Shown: in pieces, positions 1 to 4,556 of the stretch
How positions within the stretch are numbered: position 1 is the first letter of the stretch
Layout: every line of letters starts with the position of its first letter
Assembly (NCBI GenBank): GCA_001564205.1
Contig: LKMY01000110.1
Location: 1-6,284 of the forward strand
DNA length: 6,284 nt
Source of the DNA: Nanohaloarchaea archaeon PL-Br10_U2g5
GTDB taxonomy: Archaea > Halobacteriota > Halobacteria > Halobacteriales > Haloferacaceae
Direction: 5' to 3'
Translations under genes and position numbers: made by a program
Notes under the pieces: generated by a model
The model's input: only the letters and a program-made list of their open reading frames with translations
Databases searched by the model: none
What the model was told of the DNA's origin: nothing

Positions 1-18
1 ATCCGCGCCACTCTCTCC

Positions 19-684
19 TCAACGGGTCGCGTACCACTCGGCGAACTTCTCTAGGGCGCGACCGCGGTGTGAGACCGCGTTTTTCCGGTCCGTCTCTATC
101 TCTGCGAACGTCTCGCCGTCGTGTTCGAAGATGGGATCGTAGCCGAATCCACCGTCTCCACGGGGCGCGACGATCCGACCGGGGACGTATCCCTCGAACA
201 GTTTGACCGGGAGTGGGTCGTCAGTGTCGCTCGACCGATCGCTTTCGTCGGCTGCGGCATCGTCGCCCGTGTCGCCTGGCCCTGCCGCCGCGGCTGCCGT
301 TCGGTCCGTGCGGTCCACCGGATCGGGGCTCGACGCGAAGTCGTCGCCGTCACAGTAGCCGAGTGTACAGCGAAACGCGGCCCGACGGTCGTCGAGACCG
401 GAGGCGATCGCTTGAACGCGTTCGATCCCGAGCGTCTCCTCGGCGTACGCGGAGTACGGACCGGGGAAGCCATCGAGCTCCTGGATGAACAGACCGGCGT
501 CGTCGACGAGGACGGGTTCACCGGTGTGCCGGTACGCCTCACGCGCGCCGTGAGCGGCGATCGGGCCAAGCTCGTCGGCTTGTATCTCGGTGTAGTCGAA
601 GTCGAGCCGGCTGACGGAGCCGTCCGGGAGGTACTGCTCCGCCTCGCGGACCTTCCCGGGGTTCGTCGTCACGTATCTGAGCAC
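19..684 (-). CDS. rdgB: Non-canonical purine NTP pyrophosphatase (RdgB/HAM1 family)
   Basis: Cytosolic house-cleaning enzyme. By family it hydrolyses ITP, dITP and XTP to the monophosphate and pyrophosphate, keeping deaminated purines out of DNA and RNA. Visible family motifs are the N-terminal TTNPGKVREA substrate loop (residues 6-15), the catalytic DDAGL (61-65) followed by LDGFPGPYSA (70-79), GDGGFGYDPIF (176-186) and the C-terminal SHRGRAL (205-211). The 221-residue length exceeds the usual 185-200 because residues about 113-158 form an Ala/Asp/Ser-rich, probably disordered stretch between the YCDG strand and LPVKLFEG. The start is GTG; it places MLRYVTTN exactly at the expected N-terminus, and a TATA-like element lies about 28 nt upstream, suggesting a leaderless transcript. 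It is divergent from the SHOCT gene. The family call is firm; the substrates are inferred from homologues. Confidence 0.95.
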   Translation of the reverse strand: MLRYVTTNPGKVREAEQYLPDGSVSRLDFDYTEIQADELGPIAAHGAREAYRHTGEPVLVDDAGLFIQELDGFPGPYSAYAEETLGIERVQAIASGLDDRRAAFRCTLGYCDGDDFASSPDPVDRTDRTAAAAAGPGDTGDDAAADESDRSSDTDDPLPVKLFEGYVPGRIVAPRGDGGFGYDPIFEHDGETFAEIETDRKNAVSHRGRALEKFAEWYATR

Positions 685-707
685 GGATCCAAGTGAGCGT
701 GGTGGGA

Positions 708-718
708 ACGAATAGCCG
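708..718 (-). promoter_or_regulatory. Probable TATA element of the rdgB gene
   Basis: On the minus strand GGCTATTCG is centred about 28 nt before the GTG start of the pyrophosphatase gene, the spacing expected when transcription starts at or next to the start codon. No Shine-Dalgarno sequence is seen in the gap. The match to a TATA box is only partial. Confidence 0.4.
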
Positions 719-739
719 TCGGTCGCCGGCCGGCAGTAC

Positions 740-749
740 GCTTTTGTCG
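740..749 (+). promoter_or_regulatory. Probable TATA element of the SHOCT-protein gene
   Basis: GCTTTTGTCG is centred about 27 nt before the ATG at 771. The spacing fits a leaderless haloarchaeal transcript and supports 771 over the upstream GTG at 693, which would place this element inside the coding region. The divergent rdgB promoter lies about 30 nt away, so both promoters share one short intergenic region. Confidence 0.45.
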
Positions 750-770
750 ATTCGACGAAAGCTGTCGCGT

Positions 771-1160
771 ATGACCCTCCCCACGTTCGGAAAAAAGCAG
801 CTGAGCGGACTGATAGCCGTCCTTTCGTTCGGACTCACGTCCCTTTTCGCCGTGCTCATGCTCGAGCTGCTCGTCCCGGTGACGTTCATCGTCGGGTTCT
901 TCATCCTGTTGCCGCTGGTCTGGCTGTTGGGAGACGACTTCCCGCTCGTCGAGAGCGAAAGCGACGAGGAGACGGTCGAAGACCCCCTCAAAACGCTTCG
1001 TGAGCGATACGCGGCCGGCGAGATCGATCACGCGGAGTTCGAACGACGGCTCGATCGGCTGCTAGAGACGGAGGACGTCGACGATCAGTCCGCCGATCCG
1101 TCTCCGACAGGGGGAGCCGGCCGGAGCGAACGCGAAGTGGAGTTCGAGGAGTCTCAGTAG
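771..1160 (+). CDS. Two-helix membrane protein with C-terminal SHOCT domain
   Basis: Small membrane protein of 129 residues, with no known reaction. Two hydrophobic segments (about 11-32 and 34-54) form a tight hairpin. An acidic linker (61-71) follows, then a SHOCT motif, DPLKTLRERYAAGEI followed by DHAEFERRLDRLLE (72-99). SHOCT is a short helical module often found at protein ends in bacteria and archaea and thought to mediate oligomerisation or binding. The tail (101-129) is acidic and probably disordered. The frame is open back to a GTG at 693, but the 26 extra residues look non-coding and the TATA-like element at 740-749 points to the ATG at 771. It runs toward the Rpo4 gene. Sense-looking codons continue in frame after the stop, so the tail may have been shortened. 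The SHOCT call is good; the cellular role is unknown. Confidence 0.85.
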   Translation: MTLPTFGKKQLSGLIAVLSFGLTSLFAVLMLELLVPVTFIVGFFILLPLVWLLGDDFPLVESESDEETVEDPLKTLRERYAAGEIDHAEFERRLDRLLETEDVDDQSADPSPTGGAGRSEREVEFEESQ

Positions 1161-1178
1161 TTCGAGAAGTTCGAGAAG
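1141..1178 (+). repeat. Short tandem repeat across the 3' end of the SHOCT gene
   Basis: AGTTCGAGRAG occurs three times (1141-1151, 1159-1169 and 1168-1178). The last two overlap by two bases, forming a tandem nonamer TTCGAGAAG at 1161-1178. The stop codon of the SHOCT gene (1158-1160) runs into the second copy. The units are multiples of three apart and would encode Phe-Glu-Glu or Phe-Glu-Lys, so slippage here would change the tail length without changing frame. Confidence 0.5.
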
Positions 1179-1232
1179 GATAGCGGAGCGCATCGTCGAC
1201 AGCTCTACCTGAACGGTGAGCGGCGATCAGAG

Positions 1233-1256
1233 AAACCGAAAACAGGCTGCCGAAAA
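1233..1256 (-). terminator. Possible oligo-U terminator of the L21e-Rpo4 operon
   Basis: Within 35 nt after the Rpo4 stop codon the minus strand carries two runs of four T and one of three T, two of them in the same TTTTCGG context. Archaeal transcription often ends at such T-runs without a hairpin. The convergent SHOCT gene ends about 75 nt further on. No strong stem-loop is visible, so the call rests on the T-runs and their position. Confidence 0.4.
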
Positions 1257-1263
1257 GAGCCGC

Positions 1264-1620
1264 TCAGGCGTACTTCGCGACGATATTGAGCACGTCGTCG
1301 AGCTCGTCACCGTCGAGCGAGTACCGCTCTTGAGCGAAAACGGAACGGAGCTCGGTGCGGTCCTCGGGGAGAAGATCGGCGATCTTCACCGCAGTGGGAA
1401 TGTCTATCTGCTCGAGCTCTGCGAGCTCCTCGACGAGCTCTCGGGATTCCTCAGCGTCGAGGTGTGCGAATTTGTTCACGTGTTCGATCGCGCGAGCAAG
1501 CTCGTAGCGAAGGTCCCGATTCTCGTCTTCGGCGCGCTCGTCTTCGATCTCCACGAGGATCTCTTTCGCTTCCGAGGTGGTGACGTACTCCTCATCGAGC
1601 TTCTCTTTGAATATCGTCAT
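1264..1620 (-). CDS. rpo4: DNA-directed RNA polymerase subunit Rpo4 (RpoF, Rpb4-like)
   Basis: Rpo4 pairs with Rpo7 to form the stalk of archaeal RNA polymerase, which binds emerging RNA and helps promoter opening, processivity and termination. The 118-residue length is normal for the family. The N-terminal part (MTIFKEKLDEEYVTTSEAKEI) is the Rpo7-contacting region. The middle is a highly acidic helix set (ARAIEHVNKFAHLDAEESRE), and the C-terminus (SVFAQERYSLDGDELDDVL) is the HRDC-like helical domain, ending in IVAKYA. The ATG lies 1 nt after the L21e stop with no promoter between them, so the two genes are almost certainly one transcript. Expression presumably follows the L21e promoter. Recognition is from strong similarity to haloarchaeal Rpo4 as remembered; no Rpo7 gene is in the window. 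Confidence 0.95.
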   Translation of the reverse strand: MTIFKEKLDEEYVTTSEAKEILVEIEDERAEDENRDLRYELARAIEHVNKFAHLDAEESRELVEELAELEQIDIPTAVKIADLLPEDRTELRSVFAQERYSLDGDELDDVLNIVAKYA

Positions 1621-1621
1621 C

Positions 1622-1915
1622 TCAGTTCTGCTGAGCGCTCATGTGGGCGGCGCGGACGATGAGCGTCTTCGTCATCCCTCCGTCCGGGATATCGACTTTG
1701 AACGCGGCGCCCTGTTTGCCTGTTACGGTGCCGGTGCGACCGTCGAATCTGGGGTGGAAGCGACCTTCCTGCACGCTCGGGTCGATCTTGAGGTGAACCT
1801 GCGATCCCTCGTCGAACTCCTGGATCGCTCGCTGCGGCGGCGACGTGCCGCGGTCGCGAGGGTTGTTCGAGAGCTTTCCGCGGGTCGCCTTCTGGGGCCC
1901 ATTGGAACTCGGCAT
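1622..1915 (-). CDS. rpl21e: 50S ribosomal protein L21e
   Basis: Structural protein of the large ribosomal subunit, found in archaea and eukaryotes (eL21) and absent from bacteria. The 97-residue product starts [15 protein letters not shown], followed by the basic extension [19 protein letters not shown] and an SH3-like barrel containing [20 protein letters not shown] and [18 protein letters not shown] (residues about 38-76). It ends [15 protein letters not shown]. The open frame extends further upstream, but the ATG at 1915 gives the family N-terminus and sits about 34 nt from a clear TATA box. It is the first gene of a two-gene operon with Rpo4, divergent from a membrane-protein gene. The identification is firm. 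Confidence 0.96.
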   Translation of the reverse strand: MPSSNGPQKATRGKLSNNPRDRGTSPPQRAIQEFDEGSQVHLKIDPSVQEGRFHPRFDGRTGTVTGKQGAAFKVDIPDGGMTKTLIVRAAHMSAQQN

Positions 1916-1944
1916 GGTCTTGAGATGCTTTTCCGCTGCCGCGG

Positions 1945-1953
1945 TTATAAAAG
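1945..1953 (-). promoter_or_regulatory. TATA box of the rpl21e-rpo4 operon
   Basis: The minus strand reads CTTTTATAA, the best TATA box in the window, centred about 34 nt before the L21e start. Initiation 25-27 nt downstream would leave a leader of roughly 7-9 nt, too short for a usual Shine-Dalgarno site. A strong element is expected for a ribosomal protein operon. Confidence 0.7.
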
Positions 1954-2081
1954 GAGCGTTCCGTCCCGCAGAGCCCGTGTGGGCCGTGCCAATCGATAGC
2001 GGACGGTCGGGGTCCGGAGAACAGCCGGAATCGAAAGCAACGAGGGAAGCGGCTTTGACGACTCGCGTCGAACGGGAGAAC

Positions 2082-2447
2082 ATGGAAAGAGCCGTTCCGC
2101 TCGCAACCGGGTTTCTCGTCGGAGTCTGCGTCTTCGCGTGGCTCGCCGGGCCGGTGCTCGAAGCTCGGTTCGGTGCGGAGGCGCTGCTCGTCGCCTACGG
2201 CGGCGTTGCGGCCGCCGCTGGTGTGACCGCGTACGTGTTGATTCGGCGGGTCGACGCGCGTCTCGGCGGCGCTCAGAACGCCGATGTGGATCAACGTACC
2301 GACGTGGATGGAGCCGAGAGCGATTCGAACGACACAACCGGGACCGTGACCGTGAGCCTCGACGAGCTAGCGGAGCTCGATGTAGAACGCGAGGTGCGAC
2401 AGCTCAAAGCCACGCAAGCGCCGAGCCGCGACGAGGGCGATTCGTGA
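2082..2447 (+). CDS. Unrecognised two-helix membrane protein
   Basis: I do not recognise this 121-residue protein. It has two strongly hydrophobic segments (residues about 6-25 and 33-56), the second followed by IRRVDAR. This suggests a helical hairpin with both ends in the cytoplasm by the positive-inside rule. An acidic, Asp-rich linker (66-86) follows, then a short structured-looking tail, [20 protein letters not shown] (91-110), which may be an amphipathic helix for a partner. The frame is open back to 1845, but that part overlaps the L21e gene and promoter on the other strand and looks non-coding. The ATG at 2082 starts the hydrophobic region and has a weak TATA-like GGCTTTGAC (2051-2059) about 27 nt upstream and GGGAG just before it. 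Function is unknown; that it is a real gene is likely from composition and the paired membrane segments. Confidence 0.75.
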   Translation: MERAVPLATGFLVGVCVFAWLAGPVLEARFGAEALLVAYGGVAAAAGVTAYVLIRRVDARLGGAQNADVDQRTDVDGAESDSNDTTGTVTVSLDELAELDVEREVRQLKATQAPSRDEGDS

Positions 2448-2461
2448 GCAGCGGTGACGAG

Positions 2462-2471
2462 AGTGATCACT
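2462..2471. repeat. Ten-base perfect palindrome
   Basis: AGTGATCACT is a perfect palindrome 15 nt after the stop of the membrane-protein gene and about 130 nt before mptA. It has no loop, so it is more like a protein-binding site than an RNA hairpin. It is far upstream of the mptA core promoter and a chance occurrence is possible. Confidence 0.3.
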
Positions 2472-2563
2472 GAGACTCAACGGCGGTGGCGACTCTCGGG
2501 GGAGCAGCGACGACAGCGGTCTGGCGGTCCCGGAACCGAAACGCCCACCGTGAGCCCCCCTAC

Positions 2564-2577
2564 CGAAAGCACTAATC
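2564..2577 (+). promoter_or_regulatory. Probable BRE and TATA element of mptA
   Basis: A purine-rich BRE-like CGAAA (2564-2568) is followed by the AT-rich ACTAATC (2571-2577), centred about 29 nt before the mptA ATG. This spacing places initiation at or within a few bases of the start codon, so the transcript is probably leaderless. Confidence 0.5.
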
Positions 2578-2602
2578 AACTCCCTCCCGTAAGCCTGTTA
2601 GA

Positions 2603-3532
2603 ATGAGTCATCAGCTGCCGGACGTACAGGCGTCGGCCCCCGACGTCACCGTCGGACTGTCGCAGGTCGGCGTCACCGGCGTGGAGAAACTCGTCAAGCT
2701 CGCCCGCGGCGACAAGCGGCCGATCGTTCTCATGGCGGAGTTCGAGGTGTTCGTCGATCTCCCGAGCGGCCGCAAGGGAATCGATATGTCACGGAACCTC
2801 GCGACCGTCGACGAGATTTTAGAGGAGATCACTCGCGAGGAGGCGTACCGTGTCGAGGACGTCTGCGGAGACGCCGCGGAACGTCTCTTAGAGAAACACG
2901 AGTACACCACTACCGCAGAGGTGTCGATGACGGCCGAGCTCGTCACTCGGGAGGACACGCCGGCGTCCCATATCGAGACCCAGAGCACGGCGACGATCAT
3001 CGCCAGTGCGACGGCGACCGAGGACGGCACCCACGAGGAGATCGGCGCAGAGGTCACCGGAATGACCGTTTGTCCCTGCTCGCAGGGGATGAGTGAGTCG
3101 CGCGCTCGAGACAAACTCGCCGAGCTCGGCGTCGACGAGGAAACGACAGAGGACTTCTTAGAAGCCGTCCCCCAGCCGGGTCACTCACAGCGCGGTCACG
3201 CGACCCTGACGGTGACCACGGAGGGCCACCCCGATATCGATCTGCGCGATCTGATCGACGTCGCCCGCGACTCGATGAGTGCCCGCATCTACAACATGGC
3301 GAAGCGACCCGACGAGGATCATATGACGTACGAAGCCCACGCCGACGCGAAGTTCGTCGAGGACTGCGTCCGCGCGCTCGCCGAAGGAACGGTCACGGAG
3401 TTCAGCCACCTCCCGGACGATGCCGTCGTCCACATGAAACAGTCGAACGACGAATCGATTCACCAACACAACGCTCACGCCGAACGAGAGGTTACAATGG
3501 GCGACCTGCGTGCCGAGCTGAACGCGCGGTAG
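2603..3532 (+). CDS. mptA: GTP cyclohydrolase MptA (COG1469/FolE2-related, archaeal type)
   Basis: Cytosolic enzyme that opens GTP to give a dihydroneopterin cyclic phosphate, the archaeal entry to pterins. In haloarchaea, genetic work in Haloferax tied this enzyme to both folate-type cofactors and the 7-deazaguanine (archaeosine) tRNA modification. Family features in the 309 residues are [20 protein letters not shown] (23-42), [20 protein letters not shown] (46-65), the [11 protein letters not shown] core with Cys157 and Cys159, and [11 protein letters not shown] (190-200) with His194 and His199, which lie in the conserved active-site and metal region. [20 protein letters not shown] and the His-rich [15 protein letters not shown] follow near the end. 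The length is typical and nothing is missing. The ATG gives the usual start, with a TATA-like element 29 nt upstream. It is convergent with the TrmB gene and has its own promoter. Confidence 0.95.
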   Translation: MSHQLPDVQASAPDVTVGLSQVGVTGVEKLVKLARGDKRPIVLMAEFEVFVDLPSGRKGIDMSRNLATVDEILEEITREEAYRVEDVCGDAAERLLEKHEYTTTAEVSMTAELVTREDTPASHIETQSTATIIASATATEDGTHEEIGAEVTGMTVCPCSQGMSESRARDKLAELGVDEETTEDFLEAVPQPGHSQRGHATLTVTTEGHPDIDLRDLIDVARDSMSARIYNMAKRPDEDHMTYEAHADAKFVEDCVRALAEGTVTEFSHLPDDAVVHMKQSNDESIHQHNAHAEREVTMGDLRAELNAR

Positions 3533-3598
3533 TCGCGCTCTCGCTCCGCTTTCCCCGTCTTACCGGTCCGCATCTTCATCTTCGATCTACTTCGGCGA

Positions 3599-4405
3599 TC
3601 AGCCGAACGTCAGCGGCTCGGCGTCTCCCCACCGCGGCTCGAACTGGTCTTTCACGCTCGTGGCGAACTCCGCGTCTTTCACGTCGATCATCGCGAACGG
3701 TTCGTCGCCGGAGAGCGGATGCGGAACCTCGATACACACCTCGATCCCGTCGAACACGTTGAACGTCCCGTCGACGCCCGCCGCAGTTCGGACTTCGAAC
3801 CCCTCCATGTCGGAGAGCTCCGCGCTGTATCGGCGGCCGACGCTCCGCGGCAGCGCGTCGACGGTTTCCGGCGAGAGCAGCACGCGGATCTCGACGCCCC
3901 TGTCGATCGCCGCTTCCAGTTCGTCCGTCACCATCTCGCCGACGGTTCCCATGTCGAATCCGGTGGCGGGTGCGCCGGCGACGACGACCATCCGACGCTC
4001 GGCGGCCGCGATGCGCTCTAAGAGGAGATCAGTCGCTTCCGCCGCGCCGACAGCGGCGGTCCAAAACTGTCCGTCGACCGGCTCGCCCGCGTCCAGTTCG
4101 GTCGCGAGATCGTCGACAACGTCTTCGTACTGTTCCGCCTGGGTCTCTAGCTCGCGTTTCTTCGCTTCTAACAGCCGGTCGAGCGCGGCGTCCGGCTCGA
4201 CCGCGGCGTACTTTTTCGGTCGGCTCGCAGCCTGACTCCGAACGAGATTGTGCTGTTGGAGGCTGTTAAGCACGTCGTACACGCGACCCATCGGAACCTC
4301 ACTGGCCCGAGAGAGGTCTTTCGCCGTTGTCGGCCCGGTGCGCAAAAGCGCACGGTACGCGCGGGCCTCGTACTCGGAGAGCCCCAGATCGCGGAGAGAT
4401 GCCAT
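3599..4405 (-). CDS. TrmB-family transcriptional regulator
   Basis: Predicted DNA-binding regulator of 268 residues. The N-terminal winged helix-turn-helix of the TrmB type (residues 1-75: LRDLGLSEYEARAYRALLR, then GPTTAKDLSRASEVPMGRVY and VLNSLQQHNLV, with PKKYAAVEP as the wing) is followed by a coiled coil (76-105). The C-terminal domain (113-268) is the TrmB-type sensor or PLD-like fold, with RMVVVAGAP, EAAIDRGVEIRVLLSP, GTFNVFDGIEVCIEVPHPL and EPFAMIDVKD. It is shorter than sugar-sensing TrmB proteins of about 340 residues, so the ligand cannot be inferred. An in-frame ATG 17 codons upstream would place the TATA box inside the gene; the ATG at 4405 lies 27 nt from TATAAAC and starts MASLRDLGLSEYEA, as in relatives. 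It is flanked by mptA (convergent) and the DUF255 gene (same strand, upstream). An inverted repeat over its promoter suggests autoregulation; the targets are unknown. Confidence 0.9.
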   Translation of the reverse strand: MASLRDLGLSEYEARAYRALLRTGPTTAKDLSRASEVPMGRVYDVLNSLQQHNLVRSQAASRPKKYAAVEPDAALDRLLEAKKRELETQAEQYEDVVDDLATELDAGEPVDGQFWTAAVGAAEATDLLLERIAAAERRMVVVAGAPATGFDMGTVGEMVTDELEAAIDRGVEIRVLLSPETVDALPRSVGRRYSAELSDMEGFEVRTAAGVDGTFNVFDGIEVCIEVPHPLSGDEPFAMIDVKDAEFATSVKDQFEPRWGDAEPLTFG

Positions 4406-4427
4406 ATCGGTGAATCGACCGTCGACC

Positions 4428-4436
4428 GTATAAACA
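4428..4436 (-). promoter_or_regulatory. TATA box of the TrmB-family regulator gene
   Basis: The minus strand reads TGTTTATAC, centred 27 nt before the ATG at 4405. This is ideal spacing for a leaderless transcript and a good haloarchaeal TATA match. It lies inside one arm of the inverted repeat at 4428-4452. Confidence 0.65.
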
Positions 4437-4452
4437 CATCGACAGTTTACAC
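4428..4452. promoter_or_regulatory. Imperfect inverted repeat over the TrmB gene promoter (operator candidate)
   Basis: Arms GTATAAAC (4428-4435) and GTTTACAC (4445-4452) are inverted copies matching at seven of eight positions, with a 9-nt spacer. One arm is the TATA box and the other lies where TFB or an upstream factor would bind. A dimeric regulator sitting here would block the pre-initiation complex. The regulator encoded immediately downstream is the natural candidate, by inference. Confidence 0.45.
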
Positions 4453-4523
4453 GCAATGTGAGTGGTCAGCTGAGAAGCGCTCATCCAACGGCAGCCGAGC
4501 CGTACTACCGCTATTGGCGTTGC

Positions 4524-4554
4524 ACATTGGTTTCCAAGGTCCTCACACGCAAAA
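4524..4554 (-). terminator. Possible terminator or short hairpin after the DUF255 gene
   Basis: The minus strand has a run of four T (4551-4554) three bases after the DUF255 stop codon. A small imperfect hairpin follows, with arms ACCTTGG and CCAATGT (4534-4540 and 4524-4530) and a 3-nt loop. The T-run precedes the hairpin, so this is not a bacterial-type intrinsic terminator; an archaeal T-run terminator is possible but weak. Confidence 0.25.
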
Positions 4555-4556
4555 CG

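Noticed and set aside
121..696. Long plus-strand open frame of 191 codons
   Set aside because: It is antisense to the pyrophosphatase gene, whose motifs are unmistakable. Long opposite-strand frames are expected in GC-rich haloarchaeal DNA.
693..770. Upstream GTG start extending the SHOCT protein by 26 residues
   Set aside because: The extra residues are not membrane- or family-like, and the start would put the likely TATA element inside the coding region. The ATG at 771 has the proper spacing.
1916..2294. Upstream extension of the L21e frame and overlapping minus-strand frames
   Set aside because: The extension runs through the operon TATA box and the divergent gene; L21e proteins begin MPSSNGP-like, at 1915.
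3533..3598. Pyrimidine-rich gap between mptA and the TrmB gene as a terminator
   Set aside because: It has several short T-containing runs but no run longer than three T and no stem-loop, so I did not list it as a terminator.
4406..4456. Upstream ATG extending the TrmB regulator by 17 residues
   Set aside because: It would place the clear TATA box inside the gene, and the extension (MRVNCRCVYTVDGRFTD) is unlike TrmB N-termini.
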